From NCBI GenBank assembly GCA_035048495.1, contig CM068549.1, positions 11,704,000 through 11,767,999 on the forward strand: a stretch of 64,000 nt of DNA, written 5' to 3'. A program made the translations under genes and the position numbers. This stretch comes from Euptelea pleiosperma (taxonomy: Eukaryota; Streptophyta; Magnoliopsida; Ranunculales; Eupteleaceae). The notes beneath the pieces are model-generated. The model did not search any database and was not told the DNA's origin. It saw only the letters and a program-made list of their open reading frames with translations. Shown piece after piece: positions 25,496 to 36,900 of the stretch (within the stretch, counting starts at the first letter, position 1; each line of letters starts with the position of its first letter).

Positions 25496-26678
25496 CAATT
25501 GGAACCGCTTATTCAATAGTTTGGATAAATAGTATGTGAACCGCTTCAGTGTTATTGTTAGTATTAGTGACCTGAAAACATCATAATGTTGTAGCCTCTT
25601 TTGTAAGGACAATGCATGTTAACAAACTTTCAGAGTTGATTACCAAAGCTTGGAGAAGAGAAAGCTAGAAGGAAGGAATCTTCGCCCTTTATGAAACTGT
25701 AATCTTAATGGGGCTCTCCTTCTCTTACATGTGCTTATATGTGCGTCTCTACTCCCTCTCATTAAAGGAAATAGATGCAATATAGGGCTGCGGTTTAATT
25801 AGAAAGTTGTAATCTCCTACAACTCTCTTTCTAAACACACCAAACTTGCACATAAAGTTACCGTTTTCTAAATTAGAATGTTTGATTATTATTATTTTGT
25901 TTAACACTCAATTCAGTTAGTCATATCTTGGATTTTAACAAACCTTGGATTAAGTTTGGGCTACACAAAAATATTACATACTTATCGTAAGTTTACTCAC
26001 AAAAAAAAGAAACGATGACATTAACTTCAATTTATTCTTCTCATTGATAGCTTTTAACTTCATCTTTTGTTTTTTTTTCTATTGGGTTGTGGCAAAAACT
26101 TGTACGTAGATCATTTGGTTGGGTGGACTCGTAAGGAGGTTGGGAAATGAAATAATCGATTGAAAGTGGTAAATGTGAGAAAGTTGTGATTTATAAAGTT
26201 TTAATTGATGTCTATAGGTTTTGAACCCAAGCCCTCATGGAGACTTTTATTAACTAGTTTAATAGAAAGTTATATGAGACTAGTGGCTTTTGAATCCAAA
26301 CCCTTTTGCTATTTTAAAAGTTTTAAATGCTTTTACTTTTTGATGCCAAAACTTTATAAATATTGAATAAAAAATTTTGGAGGAAAATCTTTGGTTGTTT
26401 TTTGCTTTTTCATACAAACCATAAATCTCGCATTGGTTGTGAGGACTCTCATTCTTATATATATATATATATAGCCATTGGGCATCCCAAATTTTGTGCT
26501 CAAGGGGCACAACTATACAAGCCAAATGATTATATAATACACATACATGCGCGCACGTCGAGCTGAGTCCGTGGGATGTGGGCTTGGGCTTAAGCTTAAA
26601 AACCAAAACGTTATTTTTTCATTGGTTTATCTCACCTTTTACACATGTTTTTTCCTTAGGTTTTAAAATATTTATAAC

Positions 26679-27415
26679 TATCAGAGTATAGAGAGGTACA
26701 CCGTATCTTTACCAAGTTGATAAGTATCAATCAGGATTAGATTTGATTGAAAGATTATAGGATTTTCTTCCTATTGGACTCTCGTAAGGCTCTATATAAG
26801 AGCTTTGAGTAAGTCTATGTAATTACTCAAGTTATTTAATAAATCCTAAAGTTCTACAACAAAAAAAAAATTCGAGGGCTTTCTTACTAGGCCCAAGCCC
26901 GTGAGGCAACCTCCCATCAAATGCTCATCAAAGCCCATCATCTTCTATTTACTATAAACATCTCTAAATGAGAGTTTAGCCGCACACTGCATCCTCAAAG
27001 CTTTTGGGATGAGTTCATGACTGACCTGATCTAGTGGGCCATTGGCTCCGACATACTCTAAGACGAGCAGGATGCGACAATGATGGACTACAGGCAAGCG
27101 ATGACCACCATCAAACACGTGAACGGATGTTCCAGACATTCATCATACGAAGATCAAAGCTTATATTTTTTACAACCAAAGGTAGGGACATGTGATTGCA
27201 GGGGGGGGGGGGTATTAGAGTATAGTGAGATGCACCGTATATTTACCAAGTTGATAAGTATCAATCAGGATTAGATTTGATCTCATTAAGATTTTATTTG
27301 ATTGAGAGATTATAGGATTTCCTTCATATTGGACTCTTGTAATGCTATATATAAGAGCTTTGAGTAGGTCTATGTAATTACTCTAGTTTATCAATAAACT
27401 AAAACTTCTTCAGTA
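26679..27415. mobile_element. TRIM-like direct-repeat element (copy 2)
   Basis: Counterpart of 8824-9560. Repeats are at about 26679-26858 and 27213-27415, with a G run at 27201-27212. Confidence 0.5.
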
Positions 27416-29805
27416 ACCAACAATCAAATTGAATACGTTAACTTTGTAACCAGTTGAACTCTTTATTATGGCCTAAACAGTTATCTCTCCACTTCTATAT
27501 AAAGAGAGGCATAGATGAGGCTAGATGATGATGTCCATTTTGTGCTTATTATCCATTTTAAACTTAGGGCATTACTGGGTTTCATGAGCTTATAACTTCA
27601 CATTTTAATTTAAAATGTATCCTAGGTGCCTCATGCATAACTTATCAAATTTAGACCCTCATTACGTATATATTTGATAACTATAGGACAATCATCGCGT
27701 GAAAGACTTTTGTATAAGCCATTGGAGTCCTTTAAGAGACTTACGATAAATTTCTAAGCCATGAAGTCACTTGTTCAAGCCATGAGAGCCATTGAAGCCA
27801 TCACACTTTTATGGAGCCATCCAAAGCCATCAAGCCATTGGAGCCTTCTAGAGGATTCTCAAGCCATCAAAGTCAGATTGAGCATTCACGTGTGTGAAAG
27901 GGATAAGTCAAGAAAGAGAATGCCCAATGTATAAAAAAGTAGGCATAGTCTTGCTTAAATCTCACACATGCCTCTTTGAGTTTATTTTTCACCTACCTTC
28001 TTACACTTCTTATACATCTCCTTCCCCTATGTGTATCACCCCACTTTTGGACTTAACCTTGGGCACTCTTTTGACTATATTTGAATCTCTTGCACCATTT
28101 TGGTAACAAGAGCATGAGCCCCCTTTGACTACTTTCCACTTCATCTCCACTTATCACTTCTCCACATCACCTTCCATATTTTATATAAGCCCACTTTGAG
28201 CTTATGAGAAGGCCTTTTTTTTTTTTTTTTTCTCTAGTGAGTTTTTTTTTAGAGAGCCCAAGAATCCCAAGCAAGTATCTTCTTTCTTCTTTCATCTTTC
28301 TTATTTTCTTTTTTACTTAGTTTTCATAGCCATCCACACCATAGTTGGCTAGACCCTTTGCTAGGGCTAGAGATGAGGCATTTTCCATCTCCCTTTTGTG
28401 ACTAATTGAGTGTAGACCCATTTTGTGAGAGCTTTGTTGTAGAGATTTTCCCACACTTTAGTAATGTTTTGTACTCCCTTCATATCGTATGTCATGTATA
28501 CTCCATCTTTGTGTTTCATTTATTTATCTTTGGTGGGAGAGCAACTCTTTAGTTGTTTCTTCCCTTTTTGGACTATACTAATTAAGAAGCAAAGGGGAAG
28601 GGTCTAGGCCAAATCTTAATGCCCTAGCACTCTTCTTCTCTTGTATTTTTCTTCTTCAAAAATTAATTTACCCACCATTGGTGGTACATTTAACCTTATT
28701 GCACACTTGTTACTCTCATTCTATAGCATCCATTTACCACACATCACACACTTCTCATTTTTTCATTTCTTCTCTCCCTACTTGTAGTTATACTTGCACT
28801 AGTCATTCACTCCCAATCCTTGTGGTTCGATCATGGGAAACCCATGATTTTAAAACTAATTAACTAAAACTTGACATCCTTAGATATACTCACTTTTACT
28901 TTGTTATACACTTTGTTGTCTAGGAAGAACGTTGTTGCATCAATATCATATCATCTTTAAGAGATATATTATTGTATTCTCTTCTTAAGAGTGTGCACAA
29001 TCAAAGTTGTAACACTAGACGCCAAGTCTAACGACTAAATCTTCTTCTTCCTACTTTTAAAAGTTTTTTATAATTTTCTGACGGTGTGCCACCGTAAGTT
29101 CGATAGACTAAAGTTTTTAGACTACTACCTACCTTTAGTGAGCCATTGAATCCTAAGGACAATCGTCGATCAACTGACAACAACACTCAAGAAGTGTAGC
29201 AGTGGAATCTGTCTTAGGACAGCGTGTTGAACACGTGCCTCGGCTTAATCTAACCGATAAGTTCATCTTACTTTATTTACAATGAATATTTTGGATCTGT
29301 TATTAGAAATTTCTACAAACTAAGTATATTCTGTGTTATTATTATTATTTTTTCAGTTAAAATATATTGCAACTGTGTTTCTTTATCTTAGAGTTTACAT
29401 AGTTTACTAATACATCAATTTGGGAATATCTACACTAACAAAAGCCAGAACTCTTCCTCCCGTACCTTAATTATTTCTACTCTTTTAGAGTAAGTATGAC
29501 CTCTTTATTTTTAAGGTGTGTGAAATGAGCTTGTACTAGTGATTTGAAATTCTTGAAAACAATAGGTATTTATTTGAAAAAAAGAGGTTGGCCTTGGATG
29601 AAAGAAAGAAAAACCGCTTGAAAGGGTGCTTTACTTTATATATTAGTATATATAAATAAAAAAAATAGGAAAATTACCACAAGGGCCGAAAATTTTTCTT
29701 TGCAACACAACATAGCCTCCAAATTACATGTAGACAACAAAAGGGTGACTTTTTGAAAGTTTGGCTTGAGATTCCCAAAATCATTGCACTTGCCTTGCTT
29801 TTATC

Positions 29806-29807
<2 letters not shown>

Positions 29808-29880
<73 letters not shown>
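29808..29880. repeat. Poly-C tract, 73 C (copy 2)
   Basis: Same site as 11949-11980 but 41 bases longer. This single tract accounts for most of the length difference between the duplicated blocks. Confidence 0.95.
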
Positions 29881-30038
29881 ACATAGCCCGTACATCCATT
29901 GACATAGGCCACGTGGGTGTCCTTCCGTGCCAGACTTTTGAAGTTCAAAAAATAATAATAATAAATTGTTATATATATTCTCCCTCTAGTGCACATCTAT
30001 TTTTCCTCATAAGCGTCTTTGCTCAAAGACGGTTATAT

Positions 30039-30332
30039 GAGCCATGATGTGCATTATTCGAGACCAATGACCATGTGGATGTTTGTCCCCTCCCTAGGTG
30101 GACCTACAAACCAAAAGTCAAGCTGATTAATTGGTGATTTCTAGCCATTGGATATAAGTCCCCCAAATAATGCTTAAATCCCACGGCTAAAAATCAACCC
30201 ATGAAAAACACTCAAATCCAATGGCTAAAAATCACCAATCAGTGTAGATTTTGTCTGTGGGTCCACCCAAGGAAGGGCCAAACATCCATATGTTTAGTGG
30301 ACTCGAAGAGTGTCACATGACTTGTACAGTCG
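30039..30332. mobile_element. Foldback MITE, CACGTGGCACAC family (copy 2)
   Basis: Counterpart of 12139-12432. Confidence 0.6.
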
Positions 30333-31151
30333 TTTTTTAGCAAACATTTGTGTTGACACCTAATGCACTCTACTATCTTTCTCACACACAACATCCTCCC
30401 CTCTCTTCATCTTCCCTCCGATGCACTCCCTATCTATCACACACACAACACTCTCATCTCTCTTCTCCTCCCTCTCTCTTCTTCCTCCCTCATGTGCAAG
30501 CTCTCTCTATCACACACACCCACCCCCACACACACTCTCTGTCTTACAACAACTCCTTTTCAATGATTCAAATTTGATTCATTTTGAACCAATTCATTAA
30601 TGAGCATTGTAAATTGCCCATTTTTATAGTATTTTGAAACAAGACCATAAATCTAAAACTCGCAATCTTGCTTTATCTCTAACTTCTTTGAAAGTTCTTC
30701 GTTTATTTGATGAAGAACTAGTTTTGAGGTTCTGAAATTTACAAAAAGAGTGAGAGTGAGAGATATGGTATAAGTTTTACCAGAAAAGTAAAATTGGTAT
30801 TGTTTATACCAGAAAAAGTTAGGATTATTCTCACATGCTCGTCCTATTGATATTTGCCTTGTCCGAAGGAAAAAAGAAGTCATTGCACTACTGCATGCCT
30901 GAGATCAGTCATGTTCCATTGGGTTTCTTGACCAAGGACTTTGTTAGGCCATTGTAATAAGCTTTTGAAAGCTGGAATCGTCCTTTGTATTCTTCACACA
31001 TATATTCAAGCATCTATGCCTATTTGCTTTCTTGATCTATTAAAGTATATATCTCTAGTTGTGCCATATACCTGATGTAGGTACAAGCTTAAAAGTTGAA
31101 ATCTACCTTGAATAGTGGAATTGGGGGGGTCCTGAGCCAAACTTTCAAAAA

Positions 31152-31311
31152 GGTCACTCTACGGGCGTCCACCTCTTTCAGCTAGGCACCCACATTCCAA
31201 ACAAAATTTTTTTCTCCAAAGTGTAGAGAGAAAGAGATAGGAAGAGAGAGAAGACGAAGGAGAAGGGGTGGGCACCCGACCGAAAGATGTGGGTGCCCGT
31301 AGAGCGACCCC
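31152..31311. mobile_element. Mutator-like MITE, GGTCGCTCTACGGGC family (copy 2)
   Basis: Counterpart of 13248-13406. The 9-bp TSD TTTCAAAAA is at 31143-31151 and 31312-31320. Confidence 0.8.
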
Positions 31312-31906
31312 TTTCAAAAAGACACCCCTTTTTTGTCGAAATGCATGATTGGTGGTTGTTCTAAGCTGTAAGTCCTTGCGGTAATTTTCTCTAAAAAATT
31401 AGGGAATTTTTGACATACCCCCCATGTTATCTTTGAAATTTGACATGCCCCCTACAATTTGAAAAGCTGACATACCCCCCAATGACTTGGTCTACCGTCT
31501 AAGATCGCCTGTTGACTGAAATAGACTAACTTTTATTTTTTAGAAGGACAAAATTGCCCCTTTCTTTAACCTTGATACAAAGACATGGGTTTGGGCTAAA
31601 ACCTCAACCCAAAAAATCAAACGGATGTGGTATGGAAGGCATAACAAAAGATTCCGGTGGGTTGGCCGTCTATTATCGACGATCAACCTACCAAATGTTG
31701 ATCTGATACAAAGACATGTGTGATGTTGATCTGCATACCAAAGTCAAGAGAACAAGACGAGCACTGAACATTTACGCAGGCACAGTTCCACATGTTTCAA
31801 CATTATACATCTAAACAAACAAAAGCACAAAACAATATATATTACTTTAAGAAATCCAATCCTGTCAATTAAAACTAAAAACCTTTATTTTCTTTGGCCA
31901 AAGGTT

Positions 31907-32250
31907 ATGCATTTTCTAAGTGAAATAATGAACATAAATCTTGGCTTGACGAGAAGATTGGATGAACTCCTAAAAGAGAACTTCGATTGCATATCAGACC
32001 CTCCACCTCCTCCCAGTATTGAATCCATACCCACGGGAGATTTTGAGGTTTTTGAATCCACGTACAAAATCTGCTATGAAAAAGGCCATGGTCATTAATT
32101 GAAGGATATGAGAGAATGAACACAGTCATGGTGTATGGGATAAGAGGGGTAGGCAAGACGACCTTGATAAAACAAAGGGATAAGACGACCTTGATAAAAC
32201 AAAGGGAATCCCTTACGGGGATGATCACAAGGGTTGCAAACTTCTATCAA
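31907..32250 (+). pseudogene. CC-NBS-LRR resistance gene fragment inside MULE (copy 2)
   Basis: Identical in content to 14002-14340, including the frameshift. The P-loop is at 32137-32163 and the 27-bp repeat at 32152-32178 and 32179-32205. Because both copies share the lesions, the fragment was already broken before the duplication or haplotype split. Confidence 0.75.
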
Positions 32251-32551
32251 CAACAAAGGGCTAGACGTATGTCACAATGAACACCCATGAAAATATTCCA
32301 ATTAAAATTTCTCGCTGGAGTGGTGGACGGCCGGCCACAAGACTCCGGCAAAAATCGTCGGAGATAGGCAACCAACCCACCGGAATCGTTTGGCATGCCG
32401 TCCATGCCACATCCGTTTGGTTTTGGGTTGAGGTTTTGGCCCAAACCCATGTCTTTGTATCAAGGTTGAAGAAAGGGGCAATTTGTCCTTCTAAAACCGA
32501 AAGTTAGTCTATTTGAGTTAATAGATGGTCTTAGACGGTAGACCAAGTCAT

Positions 32552-32575
32552 GGGGGGGGGGGGGGGGGGGGGGGG
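32552..32575. repeat. Poly-G tract, 24 G (copy 2)
   Basis: Same place as 14647-14752 but 82 bases shorter. Flanked on both sides by AGTCTATTTGAGTTA copies (the left one near 32505). Confidence 0.95.
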
Positions 32576-32679
32576 AGTCTATTTGAGTTATGTCAGCTTT
32601 TTCAAATTGTGGGGGGCATGTCAAATTTCAAAGATAACATGGGGGGTATGTCAAAAATTCCCAAAAAATTAATAGTAGA

Positions 32680-32815
32680 GGTTGGGCTGGCTCACTCGAG
32701 GTTTCAGCCCGCCCAAACTTAACTTTTAATTGGGCTTAGAAATCCTAGTCCGAGCCCACCCTAGCTTCAAAAATATCAACCCAAACCTGATTCGAGGTGG
32801 ACAAGTCTAGTATGC
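32680..32815. repeat. GGGCT-rich dispersed repeat upstream of MGD1
   Basis: GGTTGGGCTGGCTC followed by inverted GCCCGCCC/GAGCCCACCC motifs, the same style as 58770-58945. It sits about 10 bp beyond the MULE's right TSD. Confidence 0.4.
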
Positions 32816-33289
32816 ATTGTATCCCACCATTGAATGCTCCTTGAAGTGTTTTTAATTTATAAAATATTTATTTTTGAAAATGTTGAAATAACACATTTTT
32901 CAAGGGACATCCAACAGTACTAATTCGTCCATTCGAGGTCTGGTTGGTCCCATCCAAGCTGCAACACCCCTAGCTTTTCGACACCACTTCAATTCCTCCA
33001 GAGCACATTTTGTTTCATTCGCTGCAGTGAGAGCTCTCGAAGAAGCAAAATATGCTCAGGAAATAGTAATTCCCTGCTCTATTTCTGAAGGGAATTTGGT
33101 ATAAATCATGGAATCTCCTCCTCCCACCGAATCGTCTCGCTGTGGCTGCAATTCCAAAGCTAGATTTCCTCTCAACGGTTCTCTCCCTCAACCATCATCA
33201 CAGATATATTTCTCTCTTTGAACCCACCTCACTTCTATTCATTTCACTCTCCTTTTTTGCTGCTGCTTCTCTCATCTCCCTCTCTCTCT

Positions 33290-33302
33290 CTATATATATT
33301 TA
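33290..33302 (+). promoter_or_regulatory. Probable TATA box and pyrimidine patch of MGD1
   Basis: CTATATATATTTA follows a long CTCTCTCTCT run, a common plant core-promoter arrangement. A start about 30 bases downstream would give a leader of about 100 nt with two tiny upstream ORFs (ATG at 33352, and at 33383), and would leave the 38-codon ORF starting at 33107 out of the mRNA. Start site inferred. Confidence 0.5.
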
Positions 33303-33421
33303 TCGTTGTATACTTCTGCTCTTGTTTTTTTCTTGTTCTCTAGAGAAAAACCCATGTTTTATTTGTCCTGAAAACGATCTCCATGGATTGATGGACTGAG
33401 TACAACACCTGCAACAAAACC

Positions 33422-33922
33422 ATGCGTCCTTCAGCTGTAACTCAAGAACCCAGAAATTTATTTGATGTTTTATCCAGTTTGAGTAGCTTTTCTTTTGATT
33501 ATAAAGGTCCTTACCACTTGGGTTCAAATGGGTACTCTTCAATTTTGTCGAATTCCTTGTATTTTGATGCATTTGGGGGTTTAATTGGTGAGAAGAAGAA
33601 GCCTAAGGTAATTGCTTCTCTTAGGGTGAGTACATGTGCTTCAAGGATTCAAAGGATTTGGAATGAGTTTAATAAGGCTGTTAGATTGCACTGTGATAGG
33701 ATCCCAATCGGGTTTGCATTGGTTCGGGTGTCTTCAAGGGATAATGGTTTGAGAGAAGATGGTTGTGGTGTCTTGGAGGAAGAGGGGCTGAGCTTGAACG
33801 GTGTCAAAGTGAATAATCCGAAGAAAGTGCTTATTTTGATGAGTGACACAGGTGGTGGTCACAGAGCTTCCGCCGAAGCTATTAAAGCGGCGTTTAATGA
33901 AGAATTTGGAGAAGAGTATCAG
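33422..33922 (+). CDS. MGD1: MGD1 exon 1
   Basis: 167 codons, phase 0 end at GAGTATCAG before GTCAGT. The ATG at 33422 gives an N-terminus that fits a chloroplast transit peptide. Ends inside the conserved block just after the GGGH loop. Confidence 0.95.
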
Positions 33923-36900
33923 GTCAGTTAGATAGATCACAATATAATGACCCAGATTCCAGTTTAATTAGGATTTCTTCATTCTACTGTTTGTTGATCA
34001 TATTCTGTGTGTTAGAGTGTATGGATCAGGTGTTTGTTACGGATTTGTGGTCAGAGCACACCCCTTGGCCATTTAACCAATTGCCCAGGAGCTATAACTT
34101 CTTGGTGAAACACGGGCCCCTCTGGAAAATGACATATTATGGAACTGCTCCTCGTTTGGTCCATCAGTCCAATTTGGCCGCAACTTCGACATTTATAGCT
34201 CAGTGAGGCTCTTCTTCCTTATACTTGCATAGCCTGCTATTCAATTTTAATTTTCGAAAAGAATACTGTGCTGGATTCTTGTCATCGACGGGGAAACTGT
34301 CTTTCTTGATAACACCTGGAACTATAAACCAAATGAAACCCACTTTGCATCATCTTGCTGTGCCATCTAAGCGGCCTATTAGGTTCATTTTTTAATTTGT
34401 CAGATCCTCAAAAGCATTTTTATTCACCCCAGAAGCAATGCCTGTAGACTTGTTTCCACCTACTAAAGCTCCGAATCCATCATAGAAAAATTTGAGAGAG
34501 TTAGAGAAGACTAATATAAACCCAAGTGGACTACATCTGTGGAGTCTTAAGGGAAAGCAGCATAATGCGGATAGATTTTTTTTATAAAGTTGGAGTCTTG
34601 TTCTGCATAGACCATGTTGGTACACGAGGAATGTGAAACTTGTTGAAATGCTGCATTTCAAACTTAACATACCTGTAACTAGCTTAAAGCCTTGAATGAA
34701 GACGTGTTTTCTTCAAGCTAACATCTAGGGGGTTTCTGTCTTGAAGGGATAACTCTAGGCAGTTTTGTTGAAGTCAATACATGCACAAGGGTCATCGTGA
34801 TCATCGTTATAATCATAAGCTTTATCACAACTCTATGGGGTTGGTTGCATAACTTGCATTACTCCTGTTCACCCATTTAATTTTATCTAAAGATATCTTC
34901 CGTTGAGGCAAGTGTCTTCAAATCTGCTCTCAATATCTCAATTCATGTCCTTTTTTGGCCTTCCCCTCGCTTTTATTAAAACTTTTGACTTGGACTTTCC
35001 TTCTCATTGGTGCTGTCATTGATCGTCATTGTGCATATGATCAAACCATCTCAATTGACTCCCCCTCGTTTTATCACCTATTGGGGCTACTCCTATATTT
35101 TCATAAATTCGTTCATTTCTGATTTTGTCTTGCCTTGCCTTTCCACTCATCCATCTCAACATCCTCATGGTCATAAAGGACAAGGGTATGATTGTAAATT
35201 TCTTAAGCACTAGGGTAATGTATATGGTTCATTAATGTTCTATGCGTTGGCGATGTAACTGCTTTGTAAGTGATTAGTAGCTCTTAGTGTAAAAATATAG
35301 ATTGTGTAGGTAATGTATACAATGTAGTGTAGTGTTTCCAATAGTTCAATCTACAAGTAGGTGATGTAATGAGTGTGTCCTTGTGCCTGTTTAAATGATT
35401 AAAGCACCTTACCAGTCCGTTCAAATGGTTAAAGTGCTTTACATCTCTATAAATAAGGGTTGAGGTATGAGCATGGTTCAAAGTTCAAAGTCCGTTCTGT
35501 CTTGGTCGAGACATCTCGTTCTAGTAAGGTATCGAGGTGATACAATGGAGTATGTATAGACTCGTACCAGAACATAGTTTATGTAATCTAAACATTGTTT
35601 TTATTGTATACGTGTCTCTCACATAAAAGATAAACAAAATTGTTTTAGCTTAATTCAGCAATAAAAAGCATTTAGTGTAATGTATATTCGTATCTTTGCG
35701 TATCAAGACATCAATATTTTTATAACATCTCATTCCGTCACCTTACCTAGAAGTTAACCGAGACTGAGATTTTAAACCTTGGGTATGAGTGTCAACCATC
35801 TCTATTTTTCTCATGCCATGGAATATTGAACTATTTTCTAACCTTTATGCCACCACTCAGTAGTGCAATTAAAACTAATGAAATCAAGAGTTTACTGCAA
35901 AAACTAAAATCCAGCAATAGGGAAGGGGATGAAACCACAAAAAAAATAGAAGCAGCAATCTTCTCCAAAGTTGAAATTACATAAAAAATCCCTACCCACC
36001 CCCTTTGGCTTAAATATGCCTTAAACAATCCCAAAACTCTTATTACAATTCCCACCATTGATTTTTCCTATAATATGTTGATCTAAACCATCTAACTTAA
36101 TTTAGAAGATAATCTCAGTACTGTTCTATGTTAGTGACTTGACTTATTTCCAAAACAGCTTTAAAATTAAAATAAAATAGCAGTCCAGAAATAAGGTCCA
36201 GCAAAGCATATCACTACATGACTGCACATCCTCCTCGAGTTGGGGAGAACTTAGGTCCGTTGAGTTGTCTTCAGCGTAAAAGCGGCACAGATCAGCACCT
36301 GATCACTTGAATTTTGCTTCAGAGATATCCAAGTATTGTTCAGTTCCAACCTTCCCTTCCACTTGACCAGAACATTGCTTGTATGATCTCTTTGGAGTAT
36401 ATTTTTTTCATTAACGATGTTTTAAAGTATGTAATGGTGTACTAAAATAGGGAAATGAATTCCTAAAATCAAGAAGAAAATATTTACAAATTTATCCCAT
36501 AAGGCAAATATATATACTGCCATAAAAGATAATTGACTCCCAATTGGAATCAAAATCCTCAGCATTGAGGTCATGGAACTTTTTTAACATGCTTGAACAC
36601 GCAACTAATAGCCTTCAAGTAGCATTACAGACCTCCGGCAATGGCTGATTGTAGTCTTCAAAAGTTCATCTGTTATGTTTGTTCCACAAGCTCAAACAAA
36701 CAGCATAAGGCATCATTATCTAAAGGATCTTCTCTCTAATACCAAAGGGACTAATAGACCAAGAAGAGAGAACTTGCCCAATTTTGCGTGGGAAAACCTT
36801 GTTGGTACCAAACAGAGAAAGAAAGAACCTCCACACCCCCTAGCCCTAGTAAAATGAAGAGGGAGATGATTAACATTCTCCTCTTGTGTCCTGCACATAG

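Larger units (their letters stand above)
17854..32596. repeat. Large direct duplication, copy 2
   Basis: This is the second copy of 1-14763. It joins 14864-17853 on its left with no visible break. On its right it runs through the complete Mutator-like element, about 760 bp before the MGD1 start codon. The 32596 limit is only where copy 1 hits its gap, so homology may really end elsewhere. Copy 2 is the better copy to annotate from because its right-hand element is complete. Confidence 0.93.
31402..32662. mobile_element. Complete non-autonomous Mutator-like element (Pack-MULE type), copy 2
   Basis: 1261 bp, flanked by a perfect 9-bp TSD AAAAAATTA (31393-31401, 32663-32671). Terminal inverted repeats of about 290-300 bp start GGGAATTTTTGACATAC. 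The left arm runs to about 31690 and the right arm from about 32370; both contain ATGTTATCTTTGAAATTTG and CTTGGTCTACCGTCTAAGA. The right arm holds a 24-base G run where the left arm has six C, plus a small internal duplication of AGTCTATTTGAGTT. No transposase is present. The interior includes a fragment of a CC-NBS-LRR gene (31907-32250). Long TIRs, 9-bp TSD and host-gene cargo together fit a Pack-MULE; transduplication is inferred because no donor gene is in the window. Confidence 0.87.

Noticed and set aside
33142..33399. 85-codon ORF upstream of MGD1 as a separate gene
   Set aside because: It starts at a non-ATG codon, lies across the probable TATA box and pyrimidine patch, and has no domain.
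34021..34206. Using the upstream ATG at 34021 as a start for exon 2
   Set aside because: The conserved protein continues directly from exon 1 (EEYQ) into VFVTDLW, and AG/GTG at 34028-34030 gives a clean acceptor. The ATG is intronic.
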